This document shows positions 42,825 to 52,500 of a stretch of DNA of 64,000 bases, in pieces (positions within the stretch are counted from its first letter, which is position 1; every line of letters begins with the position of its first letter). The notes beneath the pieces are model-generated. The model ran no database searches. It was not told the origin of the DNA and saw only the letters and a program-made list of their open reading frames with translations. A program made the position numbers and the translations under genes. The stretch comes from Rufibacter sp. LB8. Its GTDB lineage: Bacteria > Bacteroidota > Bacteroidia > Cytophagales > Hymenobacteraceae. Location: contig NZ_JADALJ010000001.1 in NCBI RefSeq assembly GCF_014876185.1, forward strand, positions 3,453,501-3,517,500, written 5' to 3'.

Positions 42825-42971
42825 ATGAGAAAAAGGATTCAACTACAGGACATAAGCCGCTTTGGAAGGCGTTTTTTCACAATAGACTTGGTGAGGAATG
42901 AAATTACCAGCAGTTCCACTATTAAAGGCGGCAAATCCAAATCAACCTATGCCATCTTACGGATTCTCTAG
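42825..42971 (+). CDS. Possible very small protein (48 aa)
   Basis: ATG at 42825, TAG at 42969-42971, 41 bp after the preceding small gene. The product (MRKRIQLQDISRFGRRFFTI ... KSTYAILRIL) is basic, with a plausible strand-rich pattern, but the length is near chance. If real it is in an operon with the 53-aa gene. Confidence 0.3.
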   Translation: MRKRIQLQDISRFGRRFFTIDLVRNEITSSSTIKGGKSKSTYAILRIL

Positions 42972-43246
42972 AAGTAAAGCGTTGCCCAAATTTCCACAAC
43001 TATAGCTTCTGTAGGGCTAATTCTGAGGTATGGAATTTTCAGGTCTGTTCTATAGTAAAAGTACTTTCATACAGGTTGCCCATCGTCATTTACGCGTCAA
43101 CAGATGAGAGTATGTCAGGATTAAGTTTACCGAATGGAAAGAATACCTACCAGCCAGCTATTCCCGTTTTATCCACGGTTTCTAAAGTAGTTGCTTCTTA
43201 TTGAGCATAGAGCTGATGACAATCAGTAGTAAAGGCTTGGGTAAAA

Positions 43247-43274
43247 AATACCCCTAAGGCATCTTAGGGGTATT
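43247..43274 (-). terminator. Intrinsic terminator of the 43341-45615 operon
   Basis: Perfect 12-bp arms AATACCCCTAAG and CTTAGGGGTATT with a 4-nt loop. On the minus strand the stem is followed by a T-rich tail. It lies about 67 bp after the stop of the 43341-44864 gene. Confidence 0.8.
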
Positions 43275-43340
43275 GAAAGTTAAGTTGCGGATAGGACGAC
43301 AACCTGGCTCACCGGGAAAGGTAGAGAGCCGGGCCAGGCA

Positions 43341-44864
43341 TCATCGGCGCACCGCTATCCTCCGTTTCACCGTCTTCCTGCCATCATTGATGCTCAGCAC
43401 ATAGAGGTCAGGAGGCAGGTCAGCGGTAATCACCTCGATTGCAGGGCCCTTGGCCCGTACCTTCTTCTTCAGCTGCCCATAGAGGTTGTACACCTCCACC
43501 GTCACCCAGTCCTCGTTGGGAGCCGGCGTCTGCACTGTGAGCCTTTCATCAGAGGGGTTGGGGTGGACGGAGTAGCCCCACTCCTGGTCACCCAGCACCT
43601 GCACGGCGAACAGGTTGGAGTAGGCCGTCCCGCAGGAGGTGGGCACCTCCACGTACAGGTAGTACGAGCCGGGCGTGGCGGTGTAGTAGCGCATGTCCTT
43701 GGTGCCGTTGCCGTACATGACCACGTCCGGCGGTCCCGGCGCCCAGTACCAGTTGTAGGAGGTCGCCCCGGGCATCTCCTCGGCCGAGACGTAGATCCGG
43801 TAGGTATAGGCATACACCTCCGACTCGGCGTATATCTCCGGCGCAGCCGGGGTGGGTGGGGAGATGTACTTGGAAAGGACAAGGCAGCCCCCCACATTGG
43901 CGGTGAGAGTCCCGCTGGGCCCGGAGCCGGAGGTGGTGACCGTCACAGAAGTGCCCCCATTCGCGCCGGAGATGGACAGGTTGCCGGACACCGACCAGGT
44001 GACAGTGTTGCCGTAGGGCACGTTGGTGACCGAGTACGCCTGGCTCCCGCCACAGAAACTGGCGGGCCCGGAGAGGGCGACGCCCGGCGAGGAAGGGAAA
44101 CCCACCTGCACCTGCTTGGTGCGCACCAGGGTCTGGCAGGGGCCGGTGATGGTGGCGGTCAGGGTGCCGGCGGTGCCGTTGCCCGTTTTGGAGACCGTGA
44201 CGAACCCGCCGGTGGCGTTGGCCGGCACCGAGATGCCGCCTGTGGCCGACCAGGTGACGGTGAGCCCCTGCGGGAGGTCGGGGATGGAATATTGAGCGGG
44301 CGCACACAACTCGGAAGGGCCTGACACCTTGGGGTCCTTTATATAGTAGGCGTACCCGTCATTGTAAGGAGTGTCGTCCCGGTGGTGCTGCATCAAGGGG
44401 CCGTTGCCCCACTTAGAGATGAGTATATTCGTCTGCCCCGCCGATACGGCGGAATGATCGTCTGCGGTGTAGGATACCTTCGAGGGGAACGTCTCGGCGC
44501 ACCATGGGATGTAACTACCGTCCGTCATATAGGCGTTTTCAGCACTACTGTTGGCCACCCCGATCCAGACCGTCGAGCCACCCTCGGACATGTGCCAGGC
44601 ATATGCATGGCAGTTGTAGGTGTTGGTGGCCTCCCCGATGACGAAGGCGTTAGGGTAGGTGGCGGTGGCCATGTTGGCCAGGGCCGTTTTCTCACCGGGC
44701 GAGAGCTCGCAGGAGGCCGTGCCCGCCGAGATGGATGTCCCCATGGGGGTGGTGACCGAGACTCCGTTGTAGGAGACCTGGTTGAAGCCGCACTCTGTCA
44801 GCTGGCCGAAGCCCTCCAGCGCTGCCAGTAACAGCAGGGCGATGATGGTGGTATGTCTTTTCAT
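43341..44864 (-). CDS. Secreted PKD/Ig-like protein with T9SS type A sorting domain
   Basis: 507 aa from the ATG at 44862-44864 (MKRHTTIIALLLLAALEGFGQ, a signal peptide); the longer frame overlaps the upstream gene. Residues ~70-140 contain NTYNCHAYAWHMSEGG, a Cys-His-containing motif seen in uncharacterised Bacteroidota exported domains (possibly papain-like). Two tandem Ig/PKD-like repeats follow (GPSELCAPAQYSIPDLPQGLTVTWSATGG and GPASFCGGSQAYSVTNVPYGNTVTWSVSGN), with a third, diverged unit. The end (GYSVHPNPSDERLTVQTP ... INDGRKTVKRRIAVRR) is a sorting domain, so it is exported by T9SS. It is in operon with the 44875 gene (10-bp gap), near and divergent from the RHS genes. It may act on or display at the cell surface. 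Confidence 0.82.
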   Translation of the reverse strand: MKRHTTIIALLLLAALEGFGQLTECGFNQVSYNGVSVTTPMGTSISAGTASCELSPGEKTALANMATATYPNAFVIGEATNTYNCHAYAWHMSEGGSTVWIGVANSSAENAYMTDGSYIPWCAETFPSKVSYTADDHSAVSAGQTNILISKWGNGPLMQHHRDDTPYNDGYAYYIKDPKVSGPSELCAPAQYSIPDLPQGLTVTWSATGGISVPANATGGFVTVSKTGNGTAGTLTATITGPCQTLVRTKQVQVGFPSSPGVALSGPASFCGGSQAYSVTNVPYGNTVTWSVSGNLSISGANGGTSVTVTTSGSGPSGTLTANVGGCLVLSKYISPPTPAAPEIYAESEVYAYTYRIYVSAEEMPGATSYNWYWAPGPPDVVMYGNGTKDMRYYTATPGSYYLYVEVPTSCGTAYSNLFAVQVLGDQEWGYSVHPNPSDERLTVQTPAPNEDWVTVEVYNLYGQLKKKVRAKGPAIEVITADLPPDLYVLSINDGRKTVKRRIAVRR

Positions 44865-44874
44865 GGCGTTCCAG

Positions 44875-45615
44875 TTAAAGTGATTTGAGGTATTCCGCGG
44901 CTTCCCTGAACACCAGGTCCGGGATGGTCGGGTCCGCGGCTTCCATCCTGGCCACAAGCGCCTTCATCCTGGCGTACCCGGCGGCATCTGCCATCCTAGA
45001 CTGCGGCCGGGGAAGTGAGGTCAGCAGGCTCGCCGCGCAGTAGGCTGAGACGAGCCTGGCCCGTCCGCCGAACGTGGGGCCGCCTCTCTCTTTCTCGGCT
45101 TTCACCGCAAGCACCTCCCGTAGCAAGGCCTCCTTCTCCCGCTGTCCCACTTTGGACAGGATGCGGTCGTCCGCCACCGTCATCTCCATTGCCGTCAGCA
45201 GCAGGGCCTGGCGCCCCATCTCCTCCGGGGAGGCATTCTTGAAAATACTTGGCCGGTGACGGCGGTAGGCTTTCAGCAGGGCGGGGCCCAGGTCTTTCCG
45301 GCCCTGCAGCTCCTGGAAGCCGTTGAAGCGGGTCGTCATAGTAGTGAACCCCTCCCTGTACCCGTTGAAGAGGAACATGTCCACGAGCAGGGGATAGTCC
45401 AGCAGGGAGGCGATAAGGTCCGGGGTGGAGAGCCTCCGGAGCGCATGCTGGGGAATCTGGGAGACGGCCACTTTCTCCCTATGTGTCTTGAGCGTCTTCC
45501 AAGCCTCCGTCCCCGGCCTCACCGGGAACGCATAAGGGGTTTGGGCGGATAAGCCGACGGCCGTCAGCACCGTGAAGGCCACCGTCAGCGCGGCAGCCAA
45601 TGTAATTTTTTTCAT
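44875..45615 (-). CDS. Secreted helical protein of unknown function
   Basis: 246 aa from the ATG at 45613-45615, giving the signal peptide MKKITLAAALTVAFTVLTAVG; the longer frame adds 71 implausible residues. The mature protein is helical: HALRRLSTPDLIASLLDYPLLVDMFLFNGYREGF, ALLLTAMEMTVADDRIL, KEALLREVLAVKAEKERG. This pattern (STxxLIxxLLDYPLxxDMxxFN) is one I associate with exported Bacteroidota proteins of unknown function near T9SS proteins. It has no lipobox. It is co-transcribed with the PKD protein downstream (10 bp), so the two probably function together. Confidence 0.72.
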   Translation of the reverse strand: MKKITLAAALTVAFTVLTAVGLSAQTPYAFPVRPGTEAWKTLKTHREKVAVSQIPQHALRRLSTPDLIASLLDYPLLVDMFLFNGYREGFTTMTTRFNGFQELQGRKDLGPALLKAYRRHRPSIFKNASPEEMGRQALLLTAMEMTVADDRILSKVGQREKEALLREVLAVKAEKERGGPTFGGRARLVSAYCAASLLTSLPRPQSRMADAAGYARMKALVARMEAADPTIPDLVFREAAEYLKSL

Positions 45616-46253
45616 ATGCAGCGTGTATTTAAAATTGTAGGATATAATAAAAAGTGGAGGATATAATGAATGATGTTGGTTCAGGGGAGGGAGGTTCAGG
45701 GAGGCCTGAAATTGTGCACGGCTATTTCCTTGACAGGGCCTAAGTGGCTGGCAAGGATAACGGGAAGAAAAAGGGCATGGGGGATGTCCATTTCGCTGAC
45801 AGGTAAGCGGGTAAAATATGAATGGCAAAGCCGGGCCTTAAGCACGGAAATCCATTGTTTGTTTCTGTTGCCTGTCTAAGCAAAACCCGTAGTCGGCGGT
45901 AATGAGAGGTGAGTGGTATGCCTGGGTAAGCTACCGAATGTTTTAAATTTCCGCAAGCGCTTCCCCTGGTTACCATTTACCTTTTGACAATAGGCAAATT
46001 GCTCCCGCCAGTTTCCAGGGTGAAAAAGTAGGAGGCTAGGCATTGATATGTCCTTACCGTTATTTCTTCTTGATGCTCAATAAAATAAAAATCTAAAGGT
46101 AGTTATCGGGATTACTTTTTTCTTTACATTAGGACGACCTTTCTGGTAGCCTATCACAACCTCGGGCCGTCAAATGGTGATTACATAGCTTATTGAATAT
46201 CCTTGCCGAAATCCATACCGTTAACTGTCGGCCCTCCACTGCCGGCCCCCTCC
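45616..46253. other. Divergent intergenic region
   Basis: About 640 bp between the secreted-protein operon and the RHS operon, both of which should have promoters here. Frames at 45670-45976 and 46193-46447 have no protein character. No strong hairpin was seen. Confidence 0.5.
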
Positions 46254-49200
46254 ATGAAACACCGCTACCCCCTCCACCTCCTGCGTCTCGTTTTCCTGCT
46301 CACGCTGACGATGTCATTGTCCAACCGCTCCTCCGCACAGACCCCGGGCACTCCCATGGGCGTGCCGGTCACGCCCACCGGGTACGGCGCGGTCAAGTCC
46401 TTCACGCCGTCCAGCCCGGAGATGACGGCCATGCAGCGCTACGGTGACGTGCCGGTGAGCTACAACACGGGGGTGCCCAACATCCAAATCCCGCTGGGCG
46501 AGCTTGCCCTGAAGGGGTTCTCCTGGCCCATTGGCCTGAGCTACCACGCGGGGGGGAACAAAGTGGAGGACTTCGCCTCCTCGGTGGGCCTTGGCTGGAC
46601 GCTGGGCGCTGGCGGCTTCATCTCGACCAAGGTCGGTGGGGGAGGTGGGCAGTCGGTGGACCGCTTCATGAACCTCACTACGAAGGTGGATTACCGACAA
46701 GGGTTCGTCTCTGTCTGCGGACCCAACGGGGACAACTTCACCAACCTGGCAGACATCATGGAGGCCGAGAACCTAATCGCGACGGGGGGGCTGTCAAAAC
46801 CCGACATCTTCTACCTCAACACGCCCAGCCTGAGCGCCCGTTTCATGCAGAGGGACCAGCAGTACTTCACGGTGCCCGTTACCGACGCCAGGATCTGGTC
46901 CGAGAACGGCCCCGACGGCCATCTGGTGTTCTATGCGCTGGACACGCAGGGGAACCGCTACACCTTCGCCAAGCAGGCGGTCTCCTCCAGTAACATGCCC
47001 GGAGGGGCGCTGAGCCTCAACCCGACCTACGCCCTCACCCGGGTTGACACGTACCTGGGCGAGCACCTCACCTTTGCCTACGACACGGTCAGCCACCACT
47101 ACCGCACCCAAGGGCAGGAGATGCGGCAGCGGATGTCCGACGATAACTGCGAGCCCTGCAGGACTAAGCTCCCGAAGGAATACTCGCAGCTCAACGACCT
47201 CGGTTACGCCCACGCAGTAGAGCTAGTGATTACCGAGATAGTGGCCTCCAACGGCAAGAAGGTGGTCTTTCAATATGCTTCGCGTTTGGACGTGCAGGAG
47301 CGAGAGCGGCTGGAGAAGGTTATTTTCAAGGAGATGCGGGGAGGCTATTATGCCACTCTCCAGGAGTACGAGCTGCTCGCGGGCTATTTCGGCTCGGGGA
47401 CCGCACAGACTGGGAACCTGAGGCTCAAGCTCACCGGGCTGAAGAAGTCCGGAGCGCAGCTCCCTGGTCTGCGGCACGCTGCCCAGGAGGAATACCACCA
47501 GTTCGAGTACGATGCCACCCAACTGCCACCAAGGCTCTCCTATGACATCGATAGCATGGGTTTCTACAACGGGGGCAACGGCAACGCCTCACTGCTGCCA
47601 AGCCAGTCGTTCAGGAGTTCCTCCTTCCATAACACAAAGGCGTCTGTCCTTGAGAAGATCACCTACCCGACCGGTGGGAGCACCTCCTTCGCCTACGAGC
47701 TCAACACGGGGGGGTGGGGCGGCCTCCGGGTGCGGGAGATAAAGGACTTGGACGCCGACGGGACAGTTCTCAAGAGGAGATCCTTCGTCTACGAGGAGGG
47801 GAGCGTGAACTTCGTCCCCTTCACGGCCCACACCTATTTCAGCTTCATCTCCGAGACCGGGACCGATTGCAATTTAGAGACTACATGGAGCGGCGGCGGG
47901 CTGTACCGGTGCCCGGTCATCAAGGAGCAGTCCACGCCCACTTACTCCCTCTCCGCCTACTTCGAGAACTCGCTGGGTTACTGCCGGGTGACCGAGTACC
48001 TCGACGGGCCAGATGCCGGGGGGCAGGGGCTGGGCGGCAAGACCGTCTACCGCTACAACACGCACATCGACTACAAGGGCCGAACCGCGGTGCTCAACAT
48101 CCCCTCCACACTCACCTCCAAGGAGACTTTCCGCCGGCTGCCCGGCGGGGGGTACGCTCTCGTCCAGTCTGAGGACAGCTTCTACGAGGTCCCGGTTGAC
48201 TCGGGCCCCAATAACTCTGCGATCGACTCGGTTTACTTCAGCCAGCCCGACGGCCCGCGGGACGTCCGCCTCTTCTACAAGGAGATCGAGGAAGTGAGGC
48301 CCGACATGGAGTTGGTGTTCGAGGGTACCCCCGACGAACCCGGCCTGAAGTTCTTCGTCTGCTTCCCGCGGGTGTACCTTCAGCGGGACTACCGGCTGGA
48401 CCTGGTGCCCCTCTATCTGACCAAGACGGTCAGCAGGAGCTACCCGGACACCGCCACTGTGCCCATGAAGGCTGAGACGGTCTACGCCTACGAGCCGGAG
48501 CTGGTGCAGCCCTCCGCCGTGAGCAGGCTCCAGAGCGACAGCACGGTGGTGACGGAGTACACCAAGTACTCCAACTCCCCAGTGCTGCCGGCCGGGTACT
48601 CCCCGGCGGAACAGGCGGCGGTGCAGGGGCTGGTGGCGGCCAACGTCATCACCCCGCTCTGGCAGCGGACTGAGGTGGGCGGGGTGCCCACCTACGAGCG
48701 GCAGGTCTTCTACGGGGCCTTCCCCGTGCCCGGCCAGCCGAGCGAGAGCAAGTACCACGCGCGCCGGGAGACGCTCAGCCCCACGGGCGGGCCGGAGCGG
48801 CGGCAGATGGAGGTGGTGGCCTATGACGCCCAATGGAACCCCGTCGAGATCCTGGAGGACGGGGTCAAGCGGGTCTCCTCCGTTTACACCCCCCGGGGGG
48901 AGGTGGCGGCGCAGTGCGCGGACGCGTCCCACGGCGAGATCGCCTTCTCCTCCTTCAACGGGATAGGGGGCAGCGGCTTCACGGTGGGCGCCCAACCGAG
49001 CTACTCCACCGACGCCTTCGCCTCGGGCAGCTCCCTGAGCATGAACGGGCAGTCCCTCTCCAAGCAGGGGCTCACGGCGGGAAAGGCCTACGTGCTGGCC
49101 GGCTACCGCAAGGGCGGGGCCGTCTCCCTCTCAGGTGGCACCGCCACCGCGACGAGGGTCGGCCCGCCGCTGCCGGGGGGGTGGGAGTACTTCGAGACGG

Positions 49201-49457
49201 AGTTCACGGCGGGCGGCGCCTCCATGACGGTGACGGGCGCCGGGCTGTTGGACGAGCTGCGGCTCCACCCCAGGGGCACGCACATGGCCTCCTTCGTCTA
49301 CGGGGACGCCATAGGCATGGTGACCGCGAAGACTGACCCGAACGGGCTGACGGTGTTCTTCGAGTACGACGCGCAGGGCCGGCTCAAGCTGGCCAGGGAT
49401 CGGCAGGGCAACATCCTGAAACACTACGAATACCACCTGAAGGAGCAAGCGCAGTAA
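46254..49457 (+). CDS. RHS-family protein, N-terminal (shell) half
   Basis: 1067 aa from the ATG at 46254, chosen because MKHRYPLHLLRLVFLLTLTMSLSNRSSAQ is a signal peptide. It continues PSSPEMTAMQRYGDVPVSYNTGVPNIQIPLGEL ... GLSYHAGGNKVEDFASSVGLGWTLGAGG, the usual opening of Bacteroidota RHS proteins. There are many RHS-like strands and a galactose-binding-like segment near residues 900-1010 (HGEIAFSSFNGIG ... AGGASMTVTGAGLLDELRLHP). It ends with RHS repeats (FFEYDAQGRLKLARDRQGNILKHYEYH). It lacks a core or toxin. The second RHS gene begins 52 bp downstream, so the shell seems divided between two chains, like TcB/TcC toxins. GC is high (well above the window mean). Confidence 0.88.
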   Translation: MKHRYPLHLLRLVFLLTLTMSLSNRSSAQTPGTPMGVPVTPTGYGAVKSFTPSSPEMTAMQRYGDVPVSYNTGVPNIQIPLGELALKGFSWPIGLSYHAGGNKVEDFASSVGLGWTLGAGGFISTKVGGGGGQSVDRFMNLTTKVDYRQGFVSVCGPNGDNFTNLADIMEAENLIATGGLSKPDIFYLNTPSLSARFMQRDQQYFTVPVTDARIWSENGPDGHLVFYALDTQGNRYTFAKQAVSSSNMPGGALSLNPTYALTRVDTYLGEHLTFAYDTVSHHYRTQGQEMRQRMSDDNCEPCRTKLPKEYSQLNDLGYAHAVELVITEIVASNGKKVVFQYASRLDVQERERLEKVIFKEMRGGYYATLQEYELLAGYFGSGTAQTGNLRLKLTGLKKSGAQLPGLRHAAQEEYHQFEYDATQLPPRLSYDIDSMGFYNGGNGNASLLPSQSFRSSSFHNTKASVLEKITYPTGGSTSFAYELNTGGWGGLRVREIKDLDADGTVLKRRSFVYEEGSVNFVPFTAHTYFSFISETGTDCNLETTWSGGGLYRCPVIKEQSTPTYSLSAYFENSLGYCRVTEYLDGPDAGGQGLGGKTVYRYNTHIDYKGRTAVLNIPSTLTSKETFRRLPGGGYALVQSEDSFYEVPVDSGPNNSAIDSVYFSQPDGPRDVRLFYKEIEEVRPDMELVFEGTPDEPGLKFFVCFPRVYLQRDYRLDLVPLYLTKTVSRSYPDTATVPMKAETVYAYEPELVQPSAVSRLQSDSTVVTEYTKYSNSPVLPAGYSPAEQAAVQGLVAANVITPLWQRTEVGGVPTYERQVFYGAFPVPGQPSESKYHARRETLSPTGGPERRQMEVVAYDAQWNPVEILEDGVKRVSSVYTPRGEVAAQCADASHGEIAFSSFNGIGGSGFTVGAQPSYSTDAFASGSSLSMNGQSLSKQGLTAGKAYVLAGYRKGGAVSLSGGTATATRVGPPLPGGWEYFETEFTAGGASMTVTGAGLLDELRLHPRGTHMASFVYGDAIGMVTAKTDPNGLTVFFEYDAQGRLKLARDRQGNILKHYEYHLKEQAQ

Positions 49458-49509
49458 GGCCTGCGAACTTCCGATTCCCCATTTCCCCAACAGCCAGAAA
49501 CCACCCTCC

Positions 49510-52500
49510 ATGGAGAACAAATACCCCACCCATAGCCAGCCCAATACCAAGGGCGGGAAACCCAAGGCGCCGGGCCTACGCCTGCTGCTCACCCTTCTGA
49601 TCACAATGCTGCTCCCGGCGGCTTCCCTCGCCCAGGGGATACAGGGGCCGAGCTACGCCCAGGTGGGCGACGGGTCCCAGACTTACACCTTCTACGGGGA
49701 GCAGACCTGGCCGGCCTCGCTGCCCAGCGGCAGCTTCATGGTCTCCGGCGGCAGCGTGGTGGGCCAGGGCTACACCAATGACGGCACGGGGCAGTACGTG
49801 CAGGTGGAATGGACGACGGCTGGTAGCCACTCCGTGAACTACGATGACTACAACACCTCCCAGACCTACTACCACCCGGTGACGGTGGGCGTCCCCACCC
49901 CGACGGCCACCCCCTATATCTCCTCCAGCGGCTGCGGTTCCTCGGTGCTCGCCCACTCGGGCACGCCCCCCTCCGGGGTTGCCTGGTACTGGCAGAACTC
50001 CGGCACCTACACCACGGCCCTGGGGTCGGCGGCCACCCTTACGGTGACGGGCAGCGGCACCTATTTCCTGGTGGCGCGCAGCGGCACCTCCTGGAGCTCG
50101 GCCACAAGCGGCGTGGCGGTGACGGTGAAGCAGAACCCAACCGTCACCCTATCAGCCACCGCGACGACGGTGTGCCAGGGCACCTCCGTGACGCTGACCG
50201 CCGGGGGCGCGACCAGTTACAGCTGGTCCGGCCCGGGCATCACCACCCATACGGCCGGCACCCTGACCGTCACGCCCACGGCCACCGGCACCTACACCGT
50301 GACCGGCGCCACCACCGGCTGCTCCGCCACGGCCAGCGTCACCGTCACCGTCAACCCCCAGCCGACCGTTTACTCCATGACCGGCGGAGGCAGTATCTGC
50401 TCCGGCGGCTCGGGCGTGGCCGTGGGGCTCTCCGGCAGCCAGGCCGGCGTGAGCTACCAGCTCAGGAAAGACAACGTCAACACAGGCTCCCCGGTAGCCG
50501 GGACCGGCTCGGCCCTGAGCTTCGGCAGCCAGGCGGCGGCTGGCACCTACACCGTCACCGCCACGCACGGCACCGGGGGCTGCGCCAAGCCCATGGCCGG
50601 CTCCGTGGCCGTGACCGTGAACGCGCTACCCAATTTATATACCGTGACGGGCGGGGGCAGTATCTGCTCCGGCGGCTCGGGCGTGGCCGTGGGTCTCTCC
50701 GGCAGCCAGACCGGCGTCAGTTACCAGCTCAAGAGAAACAACGCCAACGTGGGCAGCCCCGTGGCGGGCACTGGCTCCTCGCTCAGCTTCGGCGGCCAGG
50801 CGACCGGCGGCACCTATACCGTCACCGCCACTGCCTCGGCCACCTCCTGCGCCCGGGCAATGACCGGCTCGGCCACGGTGACGGTTAACCCGCTGCCCGT
50901 AGCCTACGCCATGACAGGTGGGGGCGGCATCTGCGGCGAGGGAGCGGGCGTGGCCGTGGGGCTCAGCGGCAGCCAGACCGGCGTCAGCTACCAGCTCAGG
51001 AGGAACAATTCAAACGCGGGCGCCGCGCTGACCGGCAGCGGCGGGGCACTCTCCTTCGGGTCCCAGACGCAGGCGGGCACCTACACCGTGATGGCCACGG
51101 CCACGGGGACCGGCTGCGCCAGGCTGATGTCAGGCTCCGCCACCGTCACGGTGAACCCCGTCCCGACGGCGACCATAACCGCCAGCCGCTCCACCACGCT
51201 CTGCGCCGGGGAGACGGTGACCCTCACCGCCGGAGCGGCGAGCTCCTACCTCTGGAGCAACGGCGCGACCACGCAGAGCATCACCGTGGGCGCGTCTGGC
51301 GGTTACTCCGTCACGGTCTACAACGCCCAGGGCTGCCAGGCGACCTCGGCCGCCGTGCAGGTCACGGCCAACCCGAGGCCGGTGGACGCGGCCATCACCG
51401 CCAGCGCGACCCAGATATGCCTGGGGCAGGCGGTGACGATCTCCGTCTCCGGCGGCACCGGCACGCCTTACTTCTGGGGCGACAATATGGATACCCCTGA
51501 GGAGTGGGACGTCTTCCAGACGGCCTACGGGGGGCAGACCAGCTTCTCCCACACGCCCACCCAGCCTGGCACCTACCGCTACCACGTGCGCAACAGCAAC
51601 TCCTGCGGTTTCTGCTGGGACAATGGGGGCACGTGCCACACCTCCAACTTCGTGGACGTCACCGTCGTGGCGACCCCCACGGTGTCCGTCTCAACGCAGG
51701 GGGGCAGGGGGACGAAGCCCGGTGTTGAGTTGGTAGCCTCCGGTATCGGGGCCGCCTCCTTCCAGTGGTACCCGGCGCTTGGCCTCAGCTCCACCGTGGG
51801 CGCCTCCGTCAACGCCTCGCCCCTGCAGACCACCACCTACACCGTCACCGCCACCGGGGCGGGCGACTGCACCGCGCAGGCCACCGTGACGGTGCCGGGC
51901 AACGACTACAACTACGTCACCGAGACCACGGTGCTGCGGGAGGGCTACAGGTCCGCCGCGGGCCTGGCCGGCGCGGACGCTGACTCCGCCTCCCGGAAGG
52001 TCACCTACTTCAACGGGCTCGGCTGGGGCATGCAGACGGTGCTCGTGCAGGCGTCGCCCAATAAGAAGGACATCGTGACGCCCGTCACCTATGACGCCTT
52101 CGGAAGGCCCGACACGACCTACCTCCCCTACGTGAACGGCGCGGGCGGGCTCTTCCAGCAAGGTGCCGTTGCCGCGCAGGGCCTCTTCTACAGCCAGGCC
52201 GCCAACCCTGACCCCCTGACCATTAAGGACAGCCGCCCCTACGCGGTGGCCGTGTACGAGGCCTCGCCGCTGGGGAAGGTGACCAAGCAGGGCGCCCCGG
52301 GGCTGGCCTGGCAGCCGGACGCCGACCCTGCGCCCGTGAGCGATGACCACACGGTGAAGCCCCACCAGCGCGCGAACGCCGCCGGCGAGGTAAGGCTGTG
52401 GCGCCTGGACGCCGCCATCGGCCTCTTCTACACCCAGGGGCACTACGCCGCGGGCGAGCTGCTGGTGTCTGAGACCCGGGACGAGAACCACGCCTACACC

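Noticed and set aside
42985-43240. Attachment site for the Mob element
   Set aside because: No direct repeat pair or integrase could be identified by eye, so the element borders stay undefined.
43563-44324. Long plus-strand frame opposite the PKD-like secreted protein
   Set aside because: A shadow frame produced by high GC; the product has no domain character, while the minus frame has a signal peptide, repeats and sorting domain.
47874-48995. 373-codon minus frame within the first RHS gene, and similar frames at 50152-52491
   Set aside because: GC-driven antisense frames rich in Gly/Arg/Val/His, with no independent features.
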